A DNA stretch of 64,000 bases. It comes from DATEPR01 sp036491115. GTDB lineage: Bacteria > Actinomycetota > Actinomycetes > Mycobacteriales > Pseudonocardiaceae. The notes beneath the pieces were generated by a model. The model made no database searches and was not told the DNA's origin. It saw only the letters and a program-made list of their open reading frames with translations. The translations under genes were made by a program, and so were the position numbers. Shown piece after piece: positions 1 through 8,355 of this stretch. Every line of letters begins with the position of its first letter. Position 1 is the first letter of the stretch. The stretch spans positions 28,114 through 92,113 of the forward strand of contig DASXCQ010000045.1 of the NCBI GenBank assembly GCA_036491115.1, written 5' to 3'.

Positions 1-1
1 G

Positions 2-73
2 TACGTCCACACCGGCCAACAGGTGGCCCTGGACGAACCGTTGGCTCTGGTGACCCCGGAGGAACAGCCATGA
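2..73 (+). CDS. C-terminal fragment of a biotin-carrying acyl-CoA carboxylase subunit (partial)
   Basis: Only the last 23 codons are inside the window. They read in frame into a TGA at 71-73 that overlaps the next start as ATGA. The visible tail (GQQVALDEPLALV) resembles the last strands of a biotinyl (BCCP-like) domain, as found at the C-terminus of 3-methylcrotonyl-CoA or acetyl/propionyl-CoA carboxylase alpha subunits. The coupled acyl-CoA dehydrogenase downstream fits a leucine or odd-chain acyl-CoA catabolic operon. The fragment is too short for certainty, so the carboxylase assignment is inference from tail similarity and context. Confidence 0.5.
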   Translation, partial: YVHTGQQVALDEPLALVTPEEQP

Positions 74-1221
74 TCGACAACCGACTCGACGACGAGCACG
101 ACGCGCTGCGCAAGACGGTCGAGGACTTCGCCCGGCGCGAGGTGGCGCCCGTGATCGGCGACTTCTACGAGCGGGGCGAGTTCCCGTACGAGATCGTCGC
201 CGGCATGGGGCGGATGGGCCTGTTCGGCCTGCCGTTCCCGGAGGAACACGGCGGCATGGGCGGCGACTACTTCGCGCTGTGCCTGGCACTGGAGGAACTG
301 GGCAGGGTCGACTCCTCGGTGGCCATCACGCTGGAGGCGGGCGTGTCACTGGGCGCCATGCCGCTGCACCGGTTCGGCACCGACGAGCAGAAGCAGCGGT
401 GGCTGCCCGCGCTGTGCGCCGGTGAGCAGCTGGGCGCCTTCGGCCTGACCGAACCGGGCGGCGGTTCGGACGCCGGCGCCACCGCCACGACGGCCACTCT
501 GGACGGTGACACCTGGGTGATCAACGGGTCGAAGGCGTTCATCACCAACTCCGGCACCGACATCACCGCGCTGGTGACCGTGACGGCCGTGACCGGCACC
601 CGGCCGGAGGGCCGCAAGGAGATCTCCGCGATCATCGTGCCCAGCGGCACGCCCGGCTTCTCGGTGTCGAAGAAGTACTCCAAGGTGGGGTGGAGCGCGT
701 CGGACACCCGTGAACTGTCCTTCGTGGACTGCCGGGTGCCAGCGGCCAACCTGCTCGGCGAGCGCGGCCGGGGGTACGCCCAGTTCCTGTCCATCCTCGA
801 CGAGGGCCGGGTCGCGATCGCCGCACTGTCCGTCGGCCTGGCCCAGGGCTGCGTCGACGAGTGCGTCCGCTACGCCCACGAGCGCGAGGCGTTCGGCCAC
901 CAGATCGGGCACTACCAGGCCATCCAGTTCAAGATCGCCGACATGGAGGTCCGCGCGCACACCGCCCGGCTGGCCTACTACCATGCGGCGGCGAAGATGC
1001 TGCGCGGCGAGCCGTTCAAGAAGGACGCGGCCGTGGCCAAGCTGGTCGCGTCCAACGCGGCGATGGACAACTCCCGGGACGCCACCCAGGTGTTCGGCGG
1101 ATACGGTTTCATGAACGAGTACCCGGTCGGGCGGTTCTACCGGGACGCCAAGATCCTGGAGATCGGCGAGGGGACCAGCGAGGTGCAGCGGATGCTGATC
1201 GCCAGGGAACTGGGTCTGTAG
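70..1221 (+). CDS. acyl-CoA dehydrogenase (isovaleryl/short-branched-chain type likely)
   Basis: A 383-residue flavoenzyme that oxidises an acyl-CoA to the 2-enoyl-CoA and passes electrons to ETF. The full family architecture is visible. The N-terminal helical domain is followed by the substrate/FAD signature AFGLTEPGGGSDAGA near residue 125. The C-terminal helical domain carries the FGGYGF segment and the EGTSEVQRM motif near residue 365, whose glutamate is the usual catalytic base in short- and branched-chain members. The length is standard. The start overlaps the preceding stop (ATGA), so it is translationally coupled to a probable biotin-dependent carboxylase. That pairing is typical of leucine degradation, but the substrate is not proven by sequence. 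Confidence 0.93.
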   Translation: MIDNRLDDEHDALRKTVEDFARREVAPVIGDFYERGEFPYEIVAGMGRMGLFGLPFPEEHGGMGGDYFALCLALEELGRVDSSVAITLEAGVSLGAMPLHRFGTDEQKQRWLPALCAGEQLGAFGLTEPGGGSDAGATATTATLDGDTWVINGSKAFITNSGTDITALVTVTAVTGTRPEGRKEISAIIVPSGTPGFSVSKKYSKVGWSASDTRELSFVDCRVPAANLLGERGRGYAQFLSILDEGRVAIAALSVGLAQGCVDECVRYAHEREAFGHQIGHYQAIQFKIADMEVRAHTARLAYYHAAAKMLRGEPFKKDAAVAKLVASNAAMDNSRDATQVFGGYGFMNEYPVGRFYRDAKILEIGEGTSEVQRMLIARELGL

Positions 1222-1293
1222 CCATGTCGAGAAGCCGTTGCCGGCTTCGTCCCCGGTGGTGAAAGCGACCACACCGGCACCGAGGAGAACATC

Positions 1294-1701
1294 ATGGCCA
1301 AGTATCTGCTGCTCAAGCACTACCGGGGCGCTCCGGCCGCGGTCAACGACGTGCCCATGGACCAGTGGACGCCGGACGAGATCACGGCGCACCTCAAGTA
1401 CATGGACGACTTCGCCGCCCGGCTGGAGCGGACCGGTGAGTTCGTCGGCGGCCAGGCGCTGGCCCCCGACGGCATGTTCGTCCGGTACGACGGCGAAGGG
1501 CGCCCGCCGGTGACCGACGGCCCGTTCGCCGAGACCAAGGACCTCATCGCCGGCTGGATGGTGATCGACGTCGACAGCTACGAGCGGGCCATCGAGCTGG
1601 CCGGCGAGCTGTCGGCCGCCCCCGGTGCGGGTGGCAAGCCCATCCACGAGTGGCTCGAGGTGCGCCCGTTCCTGGCCTCGGCGCCCACCATCACCGAATG
1701 A
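1294..1701 (+). CDS. YCII-family DGPF-domain protein
   Basis: A 135-residue protein of the YCII-related fold. It has the signature DGPFAETKD (residues ~74-82) and the following GWMVIDVDSYERAIELA helix-strand segment. Its biochemical role is unknown. In actinobacteria, DGPF proteins are characteristically encoded next to ECF42 sigma factors, as here. Its TGA (1699-1701) overlaps the sigma factor ATG at 1698. A GAGGAG stretch (1281-1286) precedes the ATG at a good distance and supports the start. Confidence 0.9.
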   Translation: MAKYLLLKHYRGAPAAVNDVPMDQWTPDEITAHLKYMDDFAARLERTGEFVGGQALAPDGMFVRYDGEGRPPVTDGPFAETKDLIAGWMVIDVDSYERAIELAGELSAAPGAGGKPIHEWLEVRPFLASAPTITE

Positions 1702-2843
1702 ACGAGGCGCTCCTTCGCAGCCTCACGCCGAAGGTGCTCGCGATCCTCGTCCGCCGCGGAGCCGACTTCGCGGCGGCCGAGGACGCCGTGCAGGAAGCGC
1801 TGGTCGAGGCGGTCCGCGTCTGGCCTGCCGACCCGCCACGGGACCCCCAGGGTTGGCTGGTCACCGTGGCCTGGCGCAAGTTCCTGGACGCGGCCCGTGC
1901 GGACACGGCCCGCCGCCGACGTGAGGACGTCATCGACGACGAGCCAGCGCCCGGCCCGGCGCCGTCGGTGGACGACACGCTCCAGCTCTACTTCCTGTGC
2001 GCCCACCCGTCGCTGACGCCCTCGTCCGCGGTGGCGCTCACGCTGCGCGCGGTCGGCGGGCTGACCACCCGCCAGATCGCCCAGGCGTACCTGGTGCCCG
2101 AGGCGACCATGGCGCAGCGCATCAGCCGTGCCAAGCGCACCGTCTCCGGCGTGCGGTTCGACCGGCCCGGCAACGTCGCCACGGTGCTGCGGGTCCTGTA
2201 CCTGGTCTTCAACGAGGGCTATTCCGGCGATGTGGACCTCGCCGCCGAGGCCATCCGGCTCACCCGGCAGCTGGCAACCTCGATCGACCACCCCGAAGTC
2301 GCGGGCCTGCTCGCACTCATGCTGCTGCACCACGCTCGGCGCGCCACCCGAACCGCGCCCGACGGCAGCCTGGTGCCGCTGGCGGAGCAGGACAGAGGCC
2401 GGTGGGACACTTCCTTGATCGCCGAGGGCGTCCAGCTCCTGCAGGCGGCGCTGGCCCGCGACCAGTTGGGCGAGTTCCAGGTCCAGGCCGCCATCGCGGC
2501 CCTGCACGCCGACGCGCGGGTTGCCGAGGAGACCGACTGGGTGCAGATCGTCGAGTGGTACGACGAGCTGGTGCGACTGACCGACAGCCCGGTCGTCCGG
2601 CTCAACCGAGCGGTGGCGGTCGGCGAGGCGGATGGCCCGCGCGCGGGCCTGGCAGCGCTGGAGTCGGTGGACGACTCACTGCCCCGGCATGCCGCGGTGG
2701 CGGCGTATCTGCACGAGCGGGACGGTGACCTGCCAACGGCGGCCCGCCTGTACGCCGATGCGGCCCACCAGGCCCCGAATCTCGCCGAACGCGACCACCT
2801 GACCCGCCAGGCCGCCCGCCTCAACGCCGACCGGCGTCGTTAG
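1698..2843 (+). CDS. ECF42-type RNA polymerase sigma factor with C-terminal TPR-like extension
   Basis: A 381-residue sigma factor. Sigma-2 is at the N-terminus (AAAEDAVQEALVEAVRVWP) and sigma-4 follows at about residues 105-165 (LTTRQIAQAYLVPEATMAQR). A long alpha-helical C-terminal region of about 200 residues contains NEGY and LNRAVAVGEADGP, features of the ECF42 group. These factors lack a classical anti-sigma factor and are thought to be controlled through their own extension. The ATG at 1698 is chosen because it forms ATGA with the DGPF gene stop; the open frame continues upstream but only inside that gene. It probably autoregulates the pair. Confidence 0.92.
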   Translation: MNEALLRSLTPKVLAILVRRGADFAAAEDAVQEALVEAVRVWPADPPRDPQGWLVTVAWRKFLDAARADTARRRREDVIDDEPAPGPAPSVDDTLQLYFLCAHPSLTPSSAVALTLRAVGGLTTRQIAQAYLVPEATMAQRISRAKRTVSGVRFDRPGNVATVLRVLYLVFNEGYSGDVDLAAEAIRLTRQLATSIDHPEVAGLLALMLLHHARRATRTAPDGSLVPLAEQDRGRWDTSLIAEGVQLLQAALARDQLGEFQVQAAIAALHADARVAEETDWVQIVEWYDELVRLTDSPVVRLNRAVAVGEADGPRAGLAALESVDDSLPRHAAVAAYLHERDGDLPTAARLYADAAHQAPNLAERDHLTRQAARLNADRRR

Positions 2844-2894
2844 AGGTCGGTGAAATGCTGATCGCGAGCGTGCTCGAGTTGTGGTCAGCTTCAG

Positions 2895-3962
2895 TCAGAC
2901 TGCGGGGATCAGTTCTTTGCTCACCAAGTGCTCCCACGCGCACGTGACGTGGTAGTCGGTGAACATCCGCGCCTTCCGCACGGTCCAACTCCGAACGAAC
3001 TGCGCGGCCGTCGTCGCGTCACGTGCGCCACCCTGGGTCGCCGCCCAATGCGTGCTTGCCAGCAGCTCCAGCTCATACGGACCTTCGAATCCTTCGATCA
3101 GGACCAGCGTGGGGGTCACCAGATGGCGTCGCACGTCTTTGCCGGTTCGCCTGATGAATTCGTCGCTTGCAACAATTCCGTTCTCGCTGGGGGCGATGGG
3201 CGCCAGCTCCTGGACGGCGGTTGTGCCGTCGCCGAACCCGGTGACGAACAAGCCTTCCATCTCCTGTATCAGATGCCTGACCGCATCACTATAAGGGCCG
3301 TAGTTGCCCTGACTGAACTTGAGACGCAGGTCGGTAACGGCTATATTGGCGAAATATAGGAGTTTTTGAATCTCGAGATGAGATGCGCTAACCGGAGGAT
3401 CATCCGGCGCCATGTCGATCTTTCGCGGAGCATAATCCTTGATGAGCTCGATCAGTGATGATCGTGCCCAGGTCATCGGGATCGCGCTTGCCCGCAGCGA
3501 GCGGCGTTCGTTGGTAGGCGGGTATACCCGCACGTCGACATTGTCGAGTTCACGAAGATGCTGTTCGATCACTGGTCGAACGTCACGCCATTCCAGGCCG
3601 CCGTTACCGGCACCAAGGGCCGGCAGTGCCAGCGACTTGAGGCCGAGTTCGCCAATTACTCGCTCGAGATCGTCCAAACCCGCTTTGATCGACTCAATGC
3701 TGGATCGACCACGCCAGTGGCCCTTGGTGGGGAAGTTGATGATGTAACGCGGACCATCCAGCTCCGAGTTCACGACCACGAACATCCGCCCCAGTCGAAC
3801 CTCGCCCCGCCTGCACGCCGCAGCGTACTGACGGAAGTTGTCCGGGAACCGCCTTTTGAACTGGAGCGCCAGACCCTTGCCCATCACTCCGACCGTGTTG
3901 ACAGTGTTGACCAGCGCGTCGACATCGGCGTCGAGGAGGTCGCCCGCAGTGTAAGTGATCAT
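2895..3962 (-). CDS. darG: DarG-like macrodomain antitoxin (DNA ADP-ribosylglycohydrolase)
   Basis: A 355-residue two-domain protein. Residues 1-150 form a macrodomain: the GDLLDADVDALVNTVN start, the GVMGKGLALQFK loop and GAGNGGLEW all match DarG, which removes ADP-ribose from thymidine in single-stranded DNA. Residues ~180-355 form the C-terminal DarT-neutralising domain, with EIQKLLYF and LKFSQGNYGPYSDAVRH. A GGAGG box lies seven bases before the ATG. The gene follows darT by 36 bp on the same strand, the usual toxin-then-antitoxin order. The local base composition is clearly more A+T-rich than the neighbours, consistent with acquisition. Confidence 0.92.
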   Translation of the reverse strand: MITYTAGDLLDADVDALVNTVNTVGVMGKGLALQFKRRFPDNFRQYAAACRRGEVRLGRMFVVVNSELDGPRYIINFPTKGHWRGRSSIESIKAGLDDLERVIGELGLKSLALPALGAGNGGLEWRDVRPVIEQHLRELDNVDVRVYPPTNERRSLRASAIPMTWARSSLIELIKDYAPRKIDMAPDDPPVSASHLEIQKLLYFANIAVTDLRLKFSQGNYGPYSDAVRHLIQEMEGLFVTGFGDGTTAVQELAPIAPSENGIVASDEFIRRTGKDVRRHLVTPTLVLIEGFEGPYELELLASTHWAATQGGARDATTAAQFVRSWTVRKARMFTDYHVTCAWEHLVSKELIPAV

Positions 3963-3998
3963 GGCGCCTCCTCCGGTCGGCCCCTCCGGGCGTTGTCG

Positions 3999-4763
3999 TC
4001 ATTGATACAGGAAGCTGGGCTGTATCTCATACTGCCTCGAACAACCGACAGTATGGAGCCTCTGACGTGCGGTGATCAGCCCATCCCGAGTAGTTACCAC
4101 CACATGGGTGACCAGTGCGAGCGGTACCTGTCCGAGCACAAGCAGTTCGGCCGCCCGCCGCGTTGGCCGGTCCGCGTCATCCTGAGTGCGGCCGTACATG
4201 AACTGCGTCATCAGGTCGAAGTCGATGAAGGTGCCCAGTCCCTGGACATCGCACGTGAACCTCACGACCGGTGAGGCGGCGTTCCTGTCACTCACACACC
4301 AGGTGAGGCGCTGTTCCAGCACCGATCGCAGGCTGATGCCCAGCATCACCAGGCCGGTGTGGTCACCTTGGTACTGCGCCTTGTGCTTGAGGACCCGGTA
4401 GGGCATCGGCGATCTCGGCGTGAAGTAGAAGGGGACGTGGTCACCGACGCAGACCCCTTGTGGGTAGCCCGGACGGTCAAGTGGCGTCACGCTCGTTCGC
4501 AGGCGGACAGCCTTGATTCCCACGTCACCGACACCTTGTGCGGGTGCGGCCTCGCTGTCGGGCTTGAGGCAAGCGTCCGCCGCGATCCGCTCCAGATTGG
4601 TCCAGGTCGTGAAGTGCCAGGCGAGCCATTCGGGAGCAGCATCTTTCTGCGGAGGTCGCGATCCAACAGCCGCGAAGCCGGAATCCCGGTAGAACCGCAT
4701 GTCACCGCCAGCGCCGTGGGCAGGAACCGCGTTCCTGGCAAGTTTCGCGCAATGCCCGCGCAC
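3999..4763 (-). CDS. darT: DarT-like toxin (DNA ADP-ribosyltransferase)
   Basis: A 254-residue protein of the DarT family, which uses NAD+ to ADP-ribosylate thymidine in specific single-stranded DNA motifs and so blocks replication. In phage-defence settings it blocks phage DNA synthesis. Visible hallmarks are the WHFTTWTNLERI N-terminal NAD-site segment and GDHVPFYFTPRSPMPYRV, the most diagnostic DarT stretch. The catalytic-glutamate region is RRAAELLVLGQVPL. The first start is a GTG. An internal ATG 21 codons later (position 4700) is also possible, because DarT proteins usually begin only 10-25 residues before the HFT motif. All expected catalytic regions are present, so it should be active. 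Confidence 0.9.
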   Translation of the reverse strand: MRGHCAKLARNAVPAHGAGGDMRFYRDSGFAAVGSRPPQKDAAPEWLAWHFTTWTNLERIAADACLKPDSEAAPAQGVGDVGIKAVRLRTSVTPLDRPGYPQGVCVGDHVPFYFTPRSPMPYRVLKHKAQYQGDHTGLVMLGISLRSVLEQRLTWCVSDRNAASPVVRFTCDVQGLGTFIDFDLMTQFMYGRTQDDADRPTRRAAELLVLGQVPLALVTHVVVTTRDGLITARQRLHTVGCSRQYEIQPSFLYQ

Positions 4764-4838
4764 CTGGAACGGTAGCCGTAGGGGCTCGTCGCGGCGGGTA
4801 GGCGCGCGGTCGGTGGGCGCCCGGCGCGACCGAGCCGG

Positions 4839-5492
4839 TCAGGGCCAGAGGAGGGTGTGGGTCCAGGCGTCGCCGGTTCGGGTGTAGCGCACCCGGACGT
4901 GGTGGCGGTTGGCGTCGCCCTGGAAGAACTGGACCTCGGTGGGGGCCAGCACGTAACGGGTCCAGTCCTTGGCCACCAGCGCGGGGTCGCGCTTCAGCTC
5001 CGCCTCGGCCGCCGCGAGTGCCGCGGTCAGGTCAGCGGCGTCGCGCAGCGGTTCGCTCTGGCGACCGACCAACGCCTCGGCCCGGCCGCCGGCGGCCCGC
5101 GCCAGGTAGTCGGCGGCACTGTCCTCGACACTCGCCGGGCGGACCTCACCGCGCACCCTGATCTGCCGAGCCTGGCCAGGCCAGTACCAGGTCAGCGCGG
5201 CAAAGGGACTCGCGGCCAGTTGCACGCCCTTGGGGCTGTTGGCGCTGCTGGCGAACCACCAGCCCTCGGTGGTGACGTCCTTCAGGATGAGCACCCGCGC
5301 GTCCGGGTGACCGTCAGCATCCACTGTGGACAAGACAGTGGAGTGGGGTTCCGGGACGCCCGCGGCGACGGCCTCGGTCAGCCAGGTGGCGAACAGCCCG
5401 GTGGGCTCGGCGGGCACCCACGACACGTCGAACGTGGGCAGGTCCCCGCCGAACACCAGGATCGACCGCAGGCGGTCGCTGAACTCGCTCAC
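4839..5492 (-). CDS. pyridoxamine 5'-phosphate oxidase-family flavoprotein
   Basis: A 217-residue PNPOx-like FMN protein. The split-barrel core is visible as STVDADGHPDARVLILKDV and FASSANSPKGVQL, followed by WYWPGQARQIRVRGE. The C-terminal segment ends in VRYTRTGDAWTHTLLWP, where PdxH and PhzG-like proteins carry their substrate tail. True PdxH ends in a strict RLxP-type sequence that is modified here (LLWP), so it may act on pyridoxine phosphate or on another small substrate. The GTG start directly abuts the stop codon of the upstream L,D-transpeptidase gene, giving TGAGTG, so the two are co-transcribed. Confidence 0.87.
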   Translation of the reverse strand: MSEFSDRLRSILVFGGDLPTFDVSWVPAEPTGLFATWLTEAVAAGVPEPHSTVLSTVDADGHPDARVLILKDVTTEGWWFASSANSPKGVQLAASPFAALTWYWPGQARQIRVRGEVRPASVEDSAADYLARAAGGRAEALVGRQSEPLRDAADLTAALAAAEAELKRDPALVAKDWTRYVLAPTEVQFFQGDANRHHVRVRYTRTGDAWTHTLLWP

Positions 5493-6737
5493 TCAGGCGT
5501 TGCCCGCTTCCCAGGTGGACCAGGAGACACCCCAGTCGCCGTACATGTCCCAGACCGGCATCTTCGGGCCGCCCGAGTTGGCCACCTCGACGACGTCGCC
5601 GATGCCCAGGTGGTTGAAGAACCACTCGGCGTTGGCCTGGCTGAGATTGATGCAGCCGTGCGACACGTTGGTCGAGCCCTGCGAGCCGACCGTGGCCGGG
5701 TTCTCGTGCACGAACTCGCCGCTGTTGGAGATGCGCTCGGCCCAGTACTCGGTCTCGTTGTAGGCCCTCGGGTCCGGCGGGCACACGCCGTAGGTGCAGG
5801 AGTTCATCTGCACCTTCTGGTTGCGCGAGGAGATGACGTGCACGCCGACCTTGGTCGGGGTCGACTGCTTGCCCATGCTGATCGGCATCGTCTTGACCAG
5901 GTGGCCGTTGTCGTAGATGTTCATCTTCTCGGTCTTGCCGTCGGCCTTCGCGATCCAGGCGTCGTGCACGTGGAAGGTGACCTGGCGGTCCTCTGCGCCG
6001 AAGACGCCGTCGCCGAAGTCCAGCCCGTAGACCTTCGCGGTCACGTTGATGGTGGTCCCGGCCTGCCAGTAGTCCTGGGCCCGGTAGTCGACCTGGCGGT
6101 CGGAGATCCAGTACCAGGCGCCCGGCTGGGACGGGCTGGTCTGCACCGTCAGCGCGGCCTGCACGGCCTTCTTGTCGGCCACCGGCTGGTCGAACTGGAA
6201 CACCACGGGCTGGCCGACACCGATGCTGGTCACCGAGGCGGGCGCCGGGATCATGTTCGGGTAGGCGACCTTGGCCGGGTCGAGCGTGCTGACCGTGCTC
6301 TGCCGGGTGACGGACCTGCCGTCGCTGTTCGCGCCGACCGCGTTCACCGAGTACGTCGAGCCGTAGCCGAGGTCCTCGTTCGACGTCCACGTCGTCTTGT
6401 CGGCGGAGAACGCGCCGGTGACGTGGGTGCCCTTGACCGTGTTGACGACCGTGACGCTGGACAGCGTCCCGTTGCTGGCCTTCACCACGATCGGGGTGGT
6501 CGGGTTGATGTCCTTGCCCGCGTTCGGCGTGACGCTGACCGAGGCGAGGGCCGCCTGGCTGGGCGTCGCGGAACGCGTCTGACTCGCGTCCTGCTGTCCC
6601 AGCGCGTCGTTCGTGGTGGTCCCGCTCGGGCTCGGACCGGACGAGCACGCGGCCAGGACAACCGCGGCCGCTGCCAGTCCGATCACGCTGATCGCCGTCC
6701 GACGGTGTCGCCGGCCCATTCCGTTGCCGTCCTGCAT
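5493..6737 (-). CDS. L,D-transpeptidase lipoprotein (peptidoglycan 3-3 cross-linking)
   Basis: A 414-residue exported enzyme. A basic N-terminus and hydrophobic segment end in the lipobox VLAACSS, so it is probably a lipid-anchored protein on the outer face of the membrane. Two Ig-like domains follow (residues ~70-270), as in mycobacterial LdtB/LppS. The YkuD catalytic domain then carries the HEN segment and the active-site motif VSHGCINLS with the nucleophilic cysteine near residue 360. It should form meso-DAP to meso-DAP cross-links that resist beta-lactams other than carbapenems. The ATG at 6737 is preceded by a GAGGGG box; a second in-frame ATG lies six codons in. Confidence 0.94.
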   Translation of the reverse strand: MQDGNGMGRRHRRTAISVIGLAAAAVVLAACSSGPSPSGTTTNDALGQQDASQTRSATPSQAALASVSVTPNAGKDINPTTPIVVKASNGTLSSVTVVNTVKGTHVTGAFSADKTTWTSNEDLGYGSTYSVNAVGANSDGRSVTRQSTVSTLDPAKVAYPNMIPAPASVTSIGVGQPVVFQFDQPVADKKAVQAALTVQTSPSQPGAWYWISDRQVDYRAQDYWQAGTTINVTAKVYGLDFGDGVFGAEDRQVTFHVHDAWIAKADGKTEKMNIYDNGHLVKTMPISMGKQSTPTKVGVHVISSRNQKVQMNSCTYGVCPPDPRAYNETEYWAERISNSGEFVHENPATVGSQGSTNVSHGCINLSQANAEWFFNHLGIGDVVEVANSGGPKMPVWDMYGDWGVSWSTWEAGNA

Positions 6738-6931
6738 CTGCCCCTCTTACCGTGTGTGCCTAGTCCCCATACGTTAAGACGCCCGAGCGTCGGGAACGTT
6801 GTCCTCGCGACTCCAGATCACACATACCGAGACGAGTCTTCAGGCGCCGTGAGACGGACACCGAGATACTGAGATCACACCACCGTCGGATGCTCGTGCC
6901 GTGACCAGAACGGCACCGGGCAATAGCATCG
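6738..6931. promoter_or_regulatory. divergent promoter region between ldt and tmsA-like gene
   Basis: A 194-bp spacer between divergently transcribed genes. It carries two exact copies of AGATCACAC at 6815-6823 and 6872-6880, 57 bp apart, and a small dyad CCCGAGCGTCGGG at about 6782-6794. These could be operator elements for the envelope genes on either side, but no sigma consensus is clear enough to place a start site. Confidence 0.3.
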
Positions 6932-8320
6932 GTGGTCATGGGTGCCTACCTCGACGGAGCAGACCTGGACAGCCATCGCGCTGCCGTCGCGACGCTCCGC
7001 GGAGCTTACTCCGCGTTGCCAGAGGGTTCCCCGGTGAGGCTGGCCAAACCCACCTCGAACCTCTTTCGTTTTCGGGAGCCAGCCTCGGTGCCCGGACTGG
7101 ACGTGAGCCGGTTCCGGTCGGTGCTGGCCGTCGACCCGGACGAGCAGGTCGCGGAGGTGGGCGGCATGACCACCTACGAGGACCTGGTCGACGCCACCTT
7201 GCCGCACGGGCTGATGCCGTTGGTCGTTCCCCAGCTCAAGACCATCACGCTGGGTGGCGCCGTGGCCGGCCTGGGCATCGAGTCGACCTCCTTCCGCAAC
7301 GGCTTGCCGCACGAGTCGGTGCTGGCGGCCGAGGTGCTCACCGGCGACGGCAGAGTGGTGGTGGCCAGGCCGGACAACGAGCACGCCGACCTGTTCCGGA
7401 CCTTCCCCAACTCGTACGGCACCCTCGGTTACTCGCTGCGACTGCGGATCGAGCTGGAGCGGGTCCGGCCCTACGTGCGGTTGCGGCACGTCCCGTTCCG
7501 GACGGCCGCCGAGTGCGCGATCGCCATGGCGGAGATCTGCGAATCTCACTCGTTCGGGGGACAGGTGGTCCACTTCGTGGACGGCACTGTCTTCCAGGCG
7601 GACCGCCACTACCTGACCCTGGGTACGTTCGTCGACGACGCTCCGTACGCGAGCGACTACACGGGGCAGCAGATCTTCTACCGTTCGGTCGGCGACCGGG
7701 CCGAGGACTTTCTCACCGTCCGTGACTATCTCTGGCGCTGGGACACCGACTGGTTCTGGTGCTCGCGGGTGTTCGGCGTGCAGAACCCGGCGATCCGGCG
7801 GTTCTGGCCGCGTCGCTACCTCCGGTCGGACGTGTACCGCAGGATGGTCGCCTTCGACCGCAGGCACCGCCTGTCCGACAAGGTGTACGCCGCGCGTGGC
7901 CGGCCCGCCCACGAGGCGGTGATCCAGGACGTGGAGATCCCGGTCGGCAGGCTGGCGGAGTTCCTCGACTTCTTCCACCGCGAGATCGGGATCAAGCCGG
8001 TCTGGCTGTGCCCGATCAGGTTGCGATCGGACAACGGTTGGCCGCTGTACCCGCTGTCGCCCGGCGAGCTCTACGTGAACGTAGGGTTCTGGGCGACGGT
8101 GCCGCTGCGACCCGGCGACCCGGACGGCACCCACAACCGGCTGATCGAGGACAAGGTGGCCGAACTGGACGGCCACAAGTCGCTGTACTCGACGTCGTTC
8201 TACTCGCCCGAGACGTTCTGGGAGCACTACAACGGTGACGCGTACCAGAAGATGAAGCGGGAATACGACCCGAACGACCGGCTTCCCGACCTTTACGACA
8301 AGTGCGTCGGAAATCGTTGA
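6932..8320 (+). CDS. tmsA: FAD-binding oxidoreductase, TmsA/BfaA-like (10-methylene fatty acyl reduction)
   Basis: A 462-residue protein of the FAD-linked oxidase (PCMH) family. It has SVLAVDPDEQVAEVGGMTTYEDL, a GGAVAGLGIESTSFRNGL flavin-binding loop and a DHCR24-like C-terminal half. It sits directly upstream of a CFA-synthase-like methyltransferase. In actinomycetes this pair (TmsA/TmsB, also called BfaA/BfaB) converts oleoyl chains to 10-methylstearate (tuberculostearate): TmsB makes the 10-methylene intermediate and TmsA reduces it with NADPH. The identification rests on family plus this specific neighbour. The GTG at 6932 and the ATG at 6938 are both possible starts. Confidence 0.8.
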   Translation: MVMGAYLDGADLDSHRAAVATLRGAYSALPEGSPVRLAKPTSNLFRFREPASVPGLDVSRFRSVLAVDPDEQVAEVGGMTTYEDLVDATLPHGLMPLVVPQLKTITLGGAVAGLGIESTSFRNGLPHESVLAAEVLTGDGRVVVARPDNEHADLFRTFPNSYGTLGYSLRLRIELERVRPYVRLRHVPFRTAAECAIAMAEICESHSFGGQVVHFVDGTVFQADRHYLTLGTFVDDAPYASDYTGQQIFYRSVGDRAEDFLTVRDYLWRWDTDWFWCSRVFGVQNPAIRRFWPRRYLRSDVYRRMVAFDRRHRLSDKVYAARGRPAHEAVIQDVEIPVGRLAEFLDFFHREIGIKPVWLCPIRLRSDNGWPLYPLSPGELYVNVGFWATVPLRPGDPDGTHNRLIEDKVAELDGHKSLYSTSFYSPETFWEHYNGDAYQKMKREYDPNDRLPDLYDKCVGNR

Positions 8321-8355
8321 CCGCAGGTTCAGGGGTGTCTGGAAGGAGCCGCACC

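Noticed and set aside
4857..6872. 671-codon open frame on the + strand
   Set aside because: It lies antisense to the flavoprotein and L,D-transpeptidase genes, is rich in Arg/Gly/His/Val from codon-position bias and has no recognisable domain.
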